DNA from: an uncultured Holophaga sp. | GTDB taxonomy: Bacteria; Acidobacteriota; Holophagae; Holophagales; Holophagaceae | Length of the DNA stretch: 64,000 nt | NCBI RefSeq assembly: GCF_963677305.1 | Contig: NZ_OY781925.1 | Span: 3,190,783 to 3,254,782, forward strand | Reading direction: 5' to 3' | In this document: positions 17,997 through 26,126 of the stretch, piece by piece | How positions within the stretch are numbered: position 1 is the stretch's first letter | Layout of the letters: each line of letters opens with the position of its first letter | Program-made: the position numbers and the translations under genes | Notes under the pieces: generated by a model | The model's input: only the letters and a program-made list of their open reading frames with translations | Told to the model about the DNA's origin: nothing | Database searches by the model: none

Positions 17997-18905
17997 GCCC
18001 ACCTCTCCAAGCCTCCTCTGCCCTCCTCTCCCGAAGAGGTCCCGGCCACCGCCCTGCTCACCCGGGCCCTGGGTGCACTGAAACAGCTGGATCGGAGGGT
18101 CATGGACGGGGTCCGGATCGAACGGCTGGTGGTGGGGCTTCACTACGTCGGCGTCAAGCTCTCCACCGGCCGCGGAGGCGTGGCCTTCCTCCCCCCGGAT
18201 ATGGTGGTCCAGGGCACTTGCCGACAACTGAAGGAGAGCCCAGTCCAACTCAAGGGCCTGCCGGTGCACTGCCTCGCCGAACCGGGACTTGACCATTCTC
18301 TTGCCCATGTGCTGCGCCTGGCCTGCCTCAATGCCCTCTCTGCCCCTTTCCTGGAAGACAGCCACTGGCTCCTGGAGCCGGTCCAGGAGGAACAGGTCCT
18401 GAACCGGATCTTCCGCAGGAAGAGGGTCTGCATGATCGGCGCCATGACCCCCCTGATCCAGCGGATCCACACCTCCGTGGAAGAGCTGCTGGTCATCGAC
18501 CGGAAGGAGGACACGCCCCTGGAACTCCCGGAGATCCGACTGGTAAGCCCCGGTCTCAGTGACTGGGCCCTGAACCGCTGCCAGACCGCCATCCTCACCG
18601 GTGCCACCCTGTCAGCCGGTTCCCTGGAGGAGTATCTGGGCCTCGTCCCCGAGGGTCGGACCCTCACCCTCATGGGGCCATCCGCCGGACTCGTCCCCCA
18701 GCCCTTCTTCGAGCGGGGCGTCGCCCTGGTGGGTACCGGGATCATCACCGATCCGGACCACGCCCTCGATATCCTGGCCGAGGGCGGGGGCAGCGTCGCT
18801 CTCTCCAGGAGCTGCACCCGCTGGGTCCATCTCTTCAATCCCCGATTCCTGGAGCAGCTGCCGAAGAGCTCGGCACCGGCAAAGGGGAACCGCCATGCCT
18901 CATGA
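17982..18905 (+). CDS. DUF4213/DUF364 putative metal-chelation protein (paralogue 1)
   Basis: This cytoplasmic protein of up to 307 residues has an N-terminal DUF4213-like part (IERLVVGLHYVGVKLSTGRG), and a C-terminal DUF364 Rossmann-like part with GPSAGLVPQPFFERGVALVG. Pfam describes DUF364 as a putative heavy-metal-chelating domain related to enolase-N-like folds; biochemical function is unestablished. The ATG at 17982 lies within the ModE box and a TATAAT, so translation may really begin further in, perhaps at a non-ATG codon before residue 30. It overlaps the FmdE-like gene at 18895, indicating an operon. Confidence 0.88.
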   Translation: MQNTTAHLSKPPLPSSPEEVPATALLTRALGALKQLDRRVMDGVRIERLVVGLHYVGVKLSTGRGGVAFLPPDMVVQGTCRQLKESPVQLKGLPVHCLAEPGLDHSLAHVLRLACLNALSAPFLEDSHWLLEPVQEEQVLNRIFRRKRVCMIGAMTPLIQRIHTSVEELLVIDRKEDTPLELPEIRLVSPGLSDWALNRCQTAILTGATLSAGSLEEYLGLVPEGRTLTLMGPSAGLVPQPFFERGVALVGTGIITDPDHALDILAEGGGSVALSRSCTRWVHLFNPRFLEQLPKSSAPAKGNRHAS

Positions 18906-19470
18906 ACCGCGTGCATCCTTCCTCGCTGCTGTCCCCGCCCTCGCAGAAACCTGCACGGGGCCATGGCTCAGCATCCGGATGGCCCTGCTCGGCCTCCGCT
19001 GGCTCGGCAGGGATCCCTTTCCCACCGCCCCCCGCTGGGATCTGCTCCTGGTGGTGGAGAGTGACCGCTGCGCCAGTGATGCCCTCATGGCCCTCACAGG
19101 CTGCCGTCCCGGTCGGAGAACCATGAAAGTGCTGGACTTCGGGAAGCTGGCCGTCACCTTCATCGACCTGGAGACCCGGAAGGCCTGCCGGGTCAGTGTG
19201 CGCCCCCAGGCCCTGGAGGGCCCCGGGGATCCCGAGCGTCTGGGGGACGAGGAGCTTTTCCGCCTCGCCGAGGTGGAGGTGGCCCTGGCTCCTCAGGATC
19301 TGCCCGGCCCGCCCCTGCTGTCCTGCCCCTGCGCCCAGTGCGGAGAAGAGGTCCTGGACGGCCGACAGGCCCCCATGGGGGATCTCCTCCTCTGCCAAGC
19401 CTGTGCAGAGGAGGAGCCCTACTTCACGCCCCTCCCGGCCCATCGGCAGCATGCTGCGGGCTTTCCTTGA
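18895..19470 (+). CDS. FmdE-family protein lacking the N-terminal Cys/His motif
   Basis: This 191-residue protein aligns by eye with the two other FmdE proteins here: LLVVESDRCASDALMALTGCRPGRRTMKVLDFGKLAVTFIDLET is the shared core. It ends with a zinc-ribbon (CAQCGEEV then LLCQACAEE). Where the others read HGHLCGG or HGDACMG, this one reads TCTGPWL, so the presumed metal-site His and Cys arrangement is changed. FmdE is named after a subunit of Mo/W formylmethanofuran dehydrogenase, but no other subunit is present. The start overlaps the DUF364 stop. Confidence 0.87.
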   Translation: MPHEPRASFLAAVPALAETCTGPWLSIRMALLGLRWLGRDPFPTAPRWDLLLVVESDRCASDALMALTGCRPGRRTMKVLDFGKLAVTFIDLETRKACRVSVRPQALEGPGDPERLGDEELFRLAEVEVALAPQDLPGPPLLSCPCAQCGEEVLDGRQAPMGDLLLCQACAEEEPYFTPLPAHRQHAAGFP

Positions 19471-19482
19471 GGCCCACCCCCC

Positions 19483-20235
19483 TCAGACCTTCAGCCCCTC
19501 GAAGCCCAGGTGCTTCTTCATGATCTGGGTGCCCCCCCCTTCGGAGACGACCCTGAGCACACCCTCCGGATCCAGCACTCTGGCCCCGCCAAGGCGGGTC
19601 AGGGCAGTACCGGCAAAGGCCTGGGGACAGAGGGGCGTGGAGGGCCCAAGCAGGACGGCCTGACGCGGTCTGCCGAGGCTGGCCATAACCTCATCGAAGG
19701 TGCCGTTCACCAGGGAGGTGGCCGTGAGGATGGCTACGGTGCACTCCGCCAGGGCACGCTTCCCCTGCTCGGGGTCCAGGGTCCCGGCGATACCGGAGCG
19801 GAGTTCCACGATCTCCAGGCGGCAGCCTATCTTCTTCAGGTCGGCGATCACCGGACCGAAGTGTCCCACCATGGCCACATGATCCCCCGGGCCGATGGCC
19901 ATGGAGGTGATGACCTCCTCCTCCAGGGGGACAGGCCGGGGGGACTTGGCGAGAAGGGCATTGGCCGTGGCCAGCCCTACGGCCCGGGCCAGCCCGGAGC
20001 GCTCATCCGTCAAGAGCCGGAGCAGCCCCTCGGCGGGCTGCCCCGCCAAGCTGCCCGCCGAGGGCAGGTGGGTGCAGCAGGCAGCGCCCGAAGGCGGGGT
20101 CCAGGCCAGCCCGGCCTGCCCACTGGCCAGGCGGACGGCGGTATAGCCCAGACCGATCCGCACATCCGCCACCGTCTCTCCGACGGCACTCGTCAGCAGC
20201 AGTTCCACCAGCCGTTGTTGCATCTCGAAGCTCAT
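19483..20235 (-). CDS. DUF4213/DUF364 putative metal-chelation protein (paralogue 2)
   Basis: I start at ATG 20235 (GGAG upstream; MSFEMQQRLVELL), giving 250 residues. The DUF4213 part reads VADVRIGLGYTAVRLASGQA, and the DUF364 signature is LLGPSTPLCPQAFAGTAL followed by a Val-rich strand and SEGGG. It is the third gene of a unit FmdE-TonB receptor-DUF364 read leftwards from the paired ModE boxes near 23.1 kb. It is convergent with the previous DUF364-FmdE pair, leaving only 12 bp. It is shorter than its paralogues, mainly at the N-terminus. Confidence 0.88.
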   Translation of the reverse strand: MSFEMQQRLVELLLTSAVGETVADVRIGLGYTAVRLASGQAGLAWTPPSGAACCTHLPSAGSLAGQPAEGLLRLLTDERSGLARAVGLATANALLAKSPRPVPLEEEVITSMAIGPGDHVAMVGHFGPVIADLKKIGCRLEIVELRSGIAGTLDPEQGKRALAECTVAILTATSLVNGTFDEVMASLGRPRQAVLLGPSTPLCPQAFAGTALTRLGGARVLDPEGVLRVVSEGGGTQIMKKHLGFEGLKV

Positions 20236-20311
20236 CTCAGGCTCTCCACAGGAAGCAGGCGAACGGGAAACAGCCCCGTGGGGGGCCGCTTCCCAGAAGA
20301 CAGGGTTCAGA

Positions 20312-22405
20312 TCAGAAGGTGTAGCGTGCGTTGGCGAACCAGGTGCGGCCTGGCATTGGGAAGCCGGTGGTGTACTGATAGTTCTTGTCGGTCGCGTTCT
20401 TGAGCCCGGCATCCAGGCTCAGAGCATTCAGGGGCTTCCAACCGACCGCCAGATCCACCGTCGTGAATCCGCCCACATAAGTGGGGGTGGTGGTCACAGG
20501 CTGACGTCCCTGGCTCTGCACACTCGCCTGGAAGTACAGAACCTCCATGGGACTCACCTGAAGCGATCCGGTCACCCGATTCTTCGGAGTCCCGGTCAGC
20601 ACCGTACTGCTGCTCTTGTTGGTCCGATCCAGGTAGGTGTATCCGAACGAACCCTGGACATACCGGTTGGGCTTGAAGCCAAGGGCAAGCTCAGCCCCCT
20701 TATGCACCACCTTGCCGATGTTCTGATCCTGGTATATCGGGCTTCCGGAAGAAGCATCCACCAGGGTGGTCTTCACCGACTGGATCAGGTCCGTGATATC
20801 ACTCTCGAAGAGGTCGGCCTGGAGTTCCAGCCAGGGCCTCAGGTGGGACTTCACACCCACCTCGTAGTTCAGGGAGGTCTCGGACTTCAGATCAGGATTG
20901 ACGATGTAGACATACCCGCTCGGCGTCTTGACCGAGTAGCGGTCCTTCAGGGTCGCAAAGTGATCCTTCTGGGCGATGGTGGCATAGAGCTGGGTATCGG
21001 GCGTCACCTTCCAGAAGATGCCCGCTTGGCCATGGAAGAAACCCTTGGCGTTGGGCACCGTGTAGTAGGTGATGGGGCTGGAGGTCGAGCTACCGGCGGC
21101 CGAAGCGGCCTCAGGCTTCTGCTTGTCGTACCCGGCCCCCAGGGACAGGTCGACCGTGTTGCTCAGGGTGATGCTGTCCTCAACCCCGAGGATCACATAC
21201 TTGTCTTCATCGTGGGCCCACTGGGCCGTGTCCGCGTAGATGTCATTGCCCTCGCGATGGACATCGGTCTTGGTCTGGACGATCGCCTTGATGCTGTGAT
21301 TGCGGAGCGCCTGGGTGCCGTATTCGAACATCAGGCCGGTGCTGAAGTCCTTGTAATAGCTGTGCCCGTAGGGGGACATGGCTGCAGACCCGCTGGTCTT
21401 CAGCGTGCTGTAGGTGCCGTCGGTATAACTGGAGATGCTGTTCTCATAGCGATTGAAGTAGGCCTTGAACTTGAAGTAACTCTTGTCCCCGATAGCGGTG
21501 TTGGTCATCAGGTAGTTGCTGTCCATGTTCCAGAAGGGCCAGCGCCAGTAGCGGGCGGAGGTGTCGGTCTCGTTGGGGTCCCCCTTCTCTCCCCGCTGGC
21601 GGCTGAAGCCGATCACGTATTCGTCTGTAGCGTTGGGGGTCAGGCCGAACTTGACCGCCAGCTTCTTGTCGTTGGAATACGAATTGTTGCGGTGCCCACC
21701 ATCCTCAAGGGCCGTCGGCACGTAGTGGGAGGACATCCGCCAGTAGTCCGACTCGGTCTTGCTCGCGCTGCCCTGGACATAGTAGAGACTCTGGTTGGTT
21801 CCGAAGTTGACGGAGGCGGTCTTGCCATTGCCTTCAAAGGCCCCCACGCGGACATCCCCCTCAAAGGCCGCCATCGGCTTCCGGGTCACCACGTTGATGG
21901 CACCCCCCAGGGTGTTGGCCCCGTAGGTGATGGAGCTGAAGCCCTTGGCCACCTGGATCCCGGCCACATCGAAGGTCGTGAAGCGGGAATAGTCGATATT
22001 GCCGTCATAGGGGATATAGCAGGGAAGACCATCCACGAAGACCGGGGTCTGCCGCGGGTCATTGCCCCGCAGGTAGAACTGGGTCTCGTTGCGTGCCCCC
22101 CCGGCGTTGAGACTCACCCCCGGCAGCAGGGCGAGCACCGTCGAGATGTCATCGCGGTTGAGCTGCTGGATCGCCTCCGCCGTCACTACGGTGTTAGCTG
22201 TCTCCAGGGGATCCAGCTTGTCGGTCACGGGCACGGTGACCTCACCCATGCCGAACTTGCCGCTCTTGGCCTTCTCCTTCTTCTTGGCCGCCTCCTGCTG
22301 GGGTGCGGGCGTGGAGGCGTCCTCCGATCGGAGTGCGGGCGAGGCGCACAGGAGCAGGGTCAGGGCGGATACTGCGATGGGCAGTCTGGGCATTTCTCTC
22401 TCCAT
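20312..22405 (-). CDS. TonB-dependent outer-membrane receptor 1, molybdenum-regulated
   Basis: This 697-residue protein has a signal peptide, a TonB-box-like stretch (GEVTVPVTDK), a plug (IQQLNRDDISTVLALLPGVS, FYLRGNDPRQTPVFVDGLP, YGANTLGGAINVVTRKP) and a 22-strand barrel ending in an aromatic (RYTF). TonB receptors actively import chelates across the outer membrane. Position between FmdE and DUF364 genes and behind two ModE boxes indicates a molybdenum- or tungsten-related ligand; this is inference. ATG 22393 with GGAGAG six bases upstream is an alternative start. Confidence 0.93.
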   Translation of the reverse strand: MEREMPRLPIAVSALTLLLCASPALRSEDASTPAPQQEAAKKKEKAKSGKFGMGEVTVPVTDKLDPLETANTVVTAEAIQQLNRDDISTVLALLPGVSLNAGGARNETQFYLRGNDPRQTPVFVDGLPCYIPYDGNIDYSRFTTFDVAGIQVAKGFSSITYGANTLGGAINVVTRKPMAAFEGDVRVGAFEGNGKTASVNFGTNQSLYYVQGSASKTESDYWRMSSHYVPTALEDGGHRNNSYSNDKKLAVKFGLTPNATDEYVIGFSRQRGEKGDPNETDTSARYWRWPFWNMDSNYLMTNTAIGDKSYFKFKAYFNRYENSISSYTDGTYSTLKTSGSAAMSPYGHSYYKDFSTGLMFEYGTQALRNHSIKAIVQTKTDVHREGNDIYADTAQWAHDEDKYVILGVEDSITLSNTVDLSLGAGYDKQKPEAASAAGSSTSSPITYYTVPNAKGFFHGQAGIFWKVTPDTQLYATIAQKDHFATLKDRYSVKTPSGYVYIVNPDLKSETSLNYEVGVKSHLRPWLELQADLFESDITDLIQSVKTTLVDASSGSPIYQDQNIGKVVHKGAELALGFKPNRYVQGSFGYTYLDRTNKSSSTVLTGTPKNRVTGSLQVSPMEVLYFQASVQSQGRQPVTTTPTYVGGFTTVDLAVGWKPLNALSLDAGLKNATDKNYQYTTGFPMPGRTWFANARYTF

Positions 22406-22485
22406 AGGTATCCCTGCCCACCGGGGGAGGGAGTTGAATCGTCAATCAATCCGTGCGACAGCCAGGGGTGCGGCGCAGACCCGCC

Positions 22486-23070
22486 TCAGACTCCCGCCTC
22501 CAGGAGGTAGTAGTTGGCCCCCTCGGAACAGGGACGGCAGAGGGTCTCATCCCCCAGCACCACATCCCGCATATCCAGGACGGACTCACCGCAGCGTGCG
22601 CAGATGGCCTTGCGGACGGGACTGCCGGGCAGATCCCCATCCGTGAGGGGCACCTTCACGGGACGGATCACAAAGAGTTCCTCATCGGACTGGGCCTGGA
22701 TCGTCGCCTTGACCACCTCGGGCGCGGCTGGCGCTGCAGAGTCCTTCCGGTTCCGGGCGCAGATCCGCACAGCCCTGCCAGTCTCCAGGTTGATGAAGGT
22801 GGCAGCCATCTTGCCGAAGTCCTTGATCTTCATGGTCCGCTTCCCGGGACGGCAACCGGTCACCGAGGTGATGGCGTCGGTCGCACAGCGGTCGATCTCC
22901 ACAAAGACCATGAGACGCTTGCGGTCCTCCCCCTTGGGGTCGCCGATCCCGATCTCCTGCAGGCCCCGGAGGGACATGCGCACACCGGTCACGATGCCCC
23001 CGCAGAGGTGGCCGTGGAAGGTCTCGGCCTCGGCCAGGAGGGTATCAAAGGGGATCGTCTGGATATCCAT
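22486..23070 (-). CDS. FmdE-family protein with complete HGHLCGG motif
   Basis: ATG 23070 has GGAG eight bases upstream and is preferred to 23076. The 194-residue protein opens with AETFHGHLCGGIVTGVRM, the FmdE His/Cys motif, then FVEIDRCATDAITSVTGCRPG-KRTMKIKDFGKMAATFINLE, and ends with a zinc ribbon (CARCGESV, CRPCSEG). FmdE proteins are thought to bind metal; in bacteria without methanofuran the role is unknown. It is the first gene after paired ModE boxes and lies 80 bp ahead of the TonB receptor. Confidence 0.92.
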   Translation of the reverse strand: MDIQTIPFDTLLAEAETFHGHLCGGIVTGVRMSLRGLQEIGIGDPKGEDRKRLMVFVEIDRCATDAITSVTGCRPGKRTMKIKDFGKMAATFINLETGRAVRICARNRKDSAAPAAPEVVKATIQAQSDEELFVIRPVKVPLTDGDLPGSPVRKAICARCGESVLDMRDVVLGDETLCRPCSEGANYYLLEAGV

Positions 23071-23113
23071 GCACATGACTCCGGAACCACGATGGGGACG
23101 TCTTCCACCCGAA

Positions 23114-23137
23114 CGTTGTGACCAAAATTACACAACG
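23114..23137 (-). promoter_or_regulatory. ModE box (proximal of pair) before FmdE gene
   Basis: CGTTGTG-N10-CACAACG is a perfect inverted repeat of the ModE-box size (24 bp), 43 bp upstream of the FmdE start at 23070. The half-site matches the right half of the box at 17973. Confidence 0.75.
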
Positions 23138-23147
23138 GGAACCCGAG

Positions 23148-23171
23148 TGTTATATCACGCACTATATATCG
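23148..23171 (-). promoter_or_regulatory. ModE box (distal of pair) before FmdE gene
   Basis: Reading the plus strand, TGTTATA-N10-TATATCG has the same 24-bp geometry and lies 34 bp from the proximal box, i.e. about three helical turns. Both fall between the modB-like gene end (23219) and the FmdE start. Confidence 0.75.
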
Positions 23172-23218
23172 ATGCCAGGATTGTTTTCCCGGCGGGGCAT
23201 TCTGTACCCCGGGGACGC

Positions 23219-23929
23219 CTACCGGTCGTCCAGGTTCAACACCGAGGCTCTGCCCCGGTTCACCAAGGCCAGGATCAGGAGCATCAGGATGGCGATAACC
23301 GAGAGGATGGCCGAGAAGAGGGCCGCCCGACGGAACTCGCCCTCCGCCACAGCGTTGTAGATGGCCAGGGAGAGGGTCTCCGTCCGCCCGATGATGTTGC
23401 CGCCGAGCATCAGGCTGATGCCCACCTCCCCGATGGATCGGCCGAAGGCCAGGAGAAGCCCGGCGGCCACGCCCCCCCTGATGTTGGGCAGCACCACCCG
23501 CATCAGGGTCTCCATGTGCCCCTTGCCCAGGGTGGCCGCCGCCTCCACCAGAGAGCCGTCGAGCTGCTGCCGGGCAGCCTGGACGCTCTTGACCATGAAG
23601 GGCAGACCCACAAGGAAGGCTGCAATCAGGAGCCCAGAGGCCGAAAAGATCACCTTCAGGCCCAACAGCCGCCACAGGACCCCGCCGATCACCCCGTTCC
23701 GCCCCAGCAGCATGAGCAGGAAGAAGCCCAGCGCCACAGGGGGAAAGATCATCGGCAGGGTCACCAGGATCTCCACCGATCGGCGGAGGGGGCTCCTCCT
23801 CCCGGCCACATACAGACCCAGGGGAATTCCGGTCAGCAACTGGAGCAACAGAGCCCCCAGCGTCACCTTCAGGGTCAGCCCGATGGCCGGGTGCAGCAGG
23901 TAATCGGAGATCAGCCCCCCCATCCTCAC
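23219..23929 (-). CDS. modB: Molybdate/tungstate ABC transporter permease 2 (ModB family)
   Basis: This 236-residue inner-membrane protein has about five transmembrane segments and the ModB EAA-loop region (LVEAAATLGKGHMETLMRVVLPNIRGG), followed by FGRSIGEVGISLMLGGNI. It follows the binding-protein gene with a 4-bp overlap and is the last gene of mop-modC-modA-modB. It forms the channel for the oxyanion delivered by the partner binding protein. Whether molybdate or tungstate is carried cannot be decided. Confidence 0.9.
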   Translation of the reverse strand: MRMGGLISDYLLHPAIGLTLKVTLGALLLQLLTGIPLGLYVAGRRSPLRRSVEILVTLPMIFPPVALGFFLLMLLGRNGVIGGVLWRLLGLKVIFSASGLLIAAFLVGLPFMVKSVQAARQQLDGSLVEAAATLGKGHMETLMRVVLPNIRGGVAAGLLLAFGRSIGEVGISLMLGGNIIGRTETLSLAIYNAVAEGEFRRAALFSAILSVIAILMLLILALVNRGRASVLNLDDR

Positions 23930-24681
23930 TTCACCCCGTATTTCCCGAAGATCTGGCGGGCCTTGGCGCCCTTCAGAAAGGCCTCGAAGCGGGCGGCCTC
24001 GGGGCTCTTCTCCGTGCCCTCCACCATGCCGGCCACAATCAGGACCGGTTTGTACTTGTCATCGGGGATGACCAGGTAGCCCCCCAGGCTGGCGTGGTTG
24101 GCCATGGCCTCCGTAAGGTTGACGAGCCCGGTGTCGGCCTCGCCAGCCAGCAGGTAGGAGATGACCTGGGGCACCGTGGCCACCTGGGTCACCTTGGCCT
24201 TCAGCCTCGCATCGTAGCCGTAGGCACGCAGGGCCTCGGAGCCTGCAATGCCGTAGATCGCCTTCTTGTCCTCGGGCATGAAGATCGACCTGACCTTGTC
24301 GGTGGCCATGTCCTCGGGCCGGCTCAGGCTCAGTCCCTTGCGGTAGGCCAGCACCAGGATGCCCTTCCCCAGGGGCTCGTAGCTGCGGAAGGCCAGGGTG
24401 CCCTTGAGCCCGTCCAGGAACTTCCGGTCCCCGATGATGCAGCTGATCTCCCCGGTCTGCTTCGCCTGGGTGGCCACCATCTGGAGATTGCCGAAGACCG
24501 CGTTGACCTTGATGCCGCTCTCCTGCTGGAAGGCCTGCACCACCTCGGTCACGGGCTTCTTGTACCCGGCGCCAGCTCCGACCAGGAGGTCCTTGGCACT
24601 GGCGGCGGTCACCGCGAGAAGGAGCGCGGCCAACCCGGCGAGGACCCTGGCCAGCCAGGGCCTGGAGGAAGTGAGCTTCAT
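23926..24681 (-). CDS. modA: Periplasmic oxyanion-binding protein 2 (divergent ModA family)
   Basis: This 251-residue protein has a signal peptide cleaved near ASAKD, then the binding fold DLLVGAGAGYKKPVTEVVQAF. In classic ModA, including the second copy at 37697, the first ligand loop reads AAASL; here it is GAGAG, so the serine contact is replaced. The second loop SCIIGDRKFL is also unusual. It probably binds molybdate, tungstate or a related ligand. The start overlaps the ModC stop, and the gene is in operon with both. Confidence 0.82.
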   Translation of the reverse strand: MKLTSSRPWLARVLAGLAALLLAVTAASAKDLLVGAGAGYKKPVTEVVQAFQQESGIKVNAVFGNLQMVATQAKQTGEISCIIGDRKFLDGLKGTLAFRSYEPLGKGILVLAYRKGLSLSRPEDMATDKVRSIFMPEDKKAIYGIAGSEALRAYGYDARLKAKVTQVATVPQVISYLLAGEADTGLVNLTEAMANHASLGGYLVIPDDKYKPVLIVAGMVEGTEKSPEAARFEAFLKGAKARQIFGKYGVK

Positions 24682-25577
24682 GGGATTCTCCTTGTCTGAG
24701 CCGTCTCGAGCCGTTCGATGACGGGATTGAAAGCCTTGGCGGTGACCCGGACCCGGTCCCCGACCCTGACCGGCTCTCCGCCGGTCCGACAGAGGGCCAC
24801 CTGGACCGGCTGGTGGCCGATCAGGAGAGTGCAGACATCCACCACATCCTCCCTTTCGATGTGGAGCACTTCCGCCATGAGCTGCAGCTTCCCGCTGGTG
24901 GGGCTCCTGCTGAAGATGCCGTGGGGATCGCCGTCGTCGATCACCTGACCATCCCGGAAGGCGATCACGCGGTGGCAGAGCTTGAAGACCTCCTGGAGAT
25001 CGTGGCTGACCAGGATGGTGGTGATACCCCAGCGTCGGTGGACCTGCAGGATCTCGTCCTGGAGCAGGCTCCGCATGTCATGATCCAGGGCCGAGAGGGG
25101 TTCATCCAGCAGCAGCAGGCCGGGCTTGCGCGCCAGCGCCCTGGCCAGGGCCACCCGCTGCTTCTGCCCCCCGGAGAGGGTGTCCGGCCGACGGTCCTGC
25201 AGGCGCAACAGCCCGAAGACCTCCAGCAGCTCCTCCAGGTGGCCGGGGTCGGCCTGCTTCTGGGCGAAGCGCAGGTTCTCCCGGATGCTCATATTGGGGA
25301 AGAGGGCATAGTCCTGGAAGACCAGTCCCACGCTGCGCCGCTGGGGCGGCACCCGGATACTCCGGGCCGTATCCAGCCAGACCTCACCGCCAACCGAGAC
25401 GTATCCCTCTTCGGGATCCGTGAGCCCCGCCAGGATCCGCAGGAGGGTGGTCTTGCCCACCCCGGAGGGCCCGAAGAAGGCGACGAGCTCCCCGCTGGCG
25501 AGGCAGAGGTCGGCCTTCAGATCCACCGGGCCGCTGGCGGTGGAGAGCCGCTTGCGGACCTGCAGGTCAATCTGCAT
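24678..25577 (-). CDS. modC: Molybdate/tungstate ABC transporter ATPase 2 (ModC family)
   Basis: This 299-residue protein has Walker A GPSGVGKTTL near residue 36, the signature LSGGQKQRVALARALARKPG, Walker B LLLLDEPLSALD, and a switch His (ILVSHDLQEV). A C-terminal single TOBE-like region (VDVCTLLIGHQPVQVALC, then VRVTAKAFNPVI) follows. It energises ModB2 from the cytoplasm. Overlap with the preceding molbindin gene (25567) and the following modA gene shows translational coupling. Confidence 0.93.
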   Translation of the reverse strand: MQIDLQVRKRLSTASGPVDLKADLCLASGELVAFFGPSGVGKTTLLRILAGLTDPEEGYVSVGGEVWLDTARSIRVPPQRRSVGLVFQDYALFPNMSIRENLRFAQKQADPGHLEELLEVFGLLRLQDRRPDTLSGGQKQRVALARALARKPGLLLLDEPLSALDHDMRSLLQDEILQVHRRWGITTILVSHDLQEVFKLCHRVIAFRDGQVIDDGDPHGIFSRSPTSGKLQLMAEVLHIEREDVVDVCTLLIGHQPVQVALCRTGGEPVRVGDRVRVTAKAFNPVIERLETAQTRRIP

Positions 25578-25983
25578 GGTTTCCGGCCTCCCGCAGCATC
25601 ACCTCGGTGTTCTTGATGAAGGCGGTGACCTCCATGCCGGGTCCCAGCCCCAGCGCCAGAGCTGCCCGGGTGGTGATGAGCGAAGTGAGGGTAGCTCCCT
25701 CGAAGTCCAGGTGGACCTGACTCAGGACCGCCCCGGCCTCCACAGACTGAACCCGACAGGGGAGTTGGTTCCCCAGGCTGATGGCCCCCTCCCTGATCCT
25801 GCCGAGGGAGACCTCGGACTCGTTGAAGAGGAGCTCCACCGTTCGGTCTGCACCCAGATAGGGGGCCTTCCCGGGCTCACCGATCACGACCGCCGCCATG
25901 GCGTGACCCCGGACCGCCACATCAACCAGCACGACAGACCCAGCCCCACTCAGGCCCGTGATCGTCCCCTGCAGCCTGTTCAT
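25567..25983 (-). CDS. Molbindin 2 (two TOBE/Mop-like domains)
   Basis: The frame is open from 26073 but the ATG at 25983, preceded by GGCGGGGGG, starts the conserved region (MNRLQGTITGL). The 138-residue protein has two Mop-like halves, ending in VTAFIKNTEVML, the usual last strand. It is more divergent than the molbindin at 16456. It likely buffers the oxyanion or regulates the ATPase; it heads the mop-modC-modA-modB unit and lies behind two weak ModE-like boxes. Confidence 0.82.
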   Translation of the reverse strand: MNRLQGTITGLSGAGSVVLVDVAVRGHAMAAVVIGEPGKAPYLGADRTVELLFNESEVSLGRIREGAISLGNQLPCRVQSVEAGAVLSQVHLDFEGATLTSLITTRAALALGLGPGMEVTAFIKNTEVMLREAGNHAD

Positions 25984-26018
25984 CCCCCCGCCCTCCACCC
26001 GGAGAGGGGCAGAAGAGA

Positions 26019-26042
26019 CGTTCGGGTCTTGTGTAAATATCG
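26019..26042 (-). promoter_or_regulatory. Weak ModE-like box (proximal) before molbindin 2
   Basis: Plus strand CGTTCGG-N10-AATATCG keeps the outer CG pairs and 24-bp size but has several mismatches in each half. Distance to the ATG at 25983 is 35 bp. I rate it as a candidate because a second imperfect box lies 33 bp away, repeating the paired layout seen near 23.1 kb. Confidence 0.4.
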
Positions 26043-26051
26043 AATGTTCAA

Positions 26052-26075
26052 AACCATATTGCAAACTATACAACG
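26052..26075 (-). promoter_or_regulatory. Weak ModE-like box (distal) before molbindin 2
   Basis: Plus strand AACCATA-N10-TACAACG: the right half is good, the left half keeps only ATA. It lies between the TonB receptor 2 gene end (26127) and the molbindin 2 start. Confidence 0.4.
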
Positions 26076-26126
26076 ATCTCCCCGACCAAATCAGCCGGGG
26101 AGACCTGGGGCGGCATAATGCAAGGA

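Noticed and set aside
22406..22485. Possible internal promoter or ModE box before TonB receptor 1
   Set aside because: A short AATCGTCAATCAATC stretch lacks the CGTTATA half-sites and spacing.
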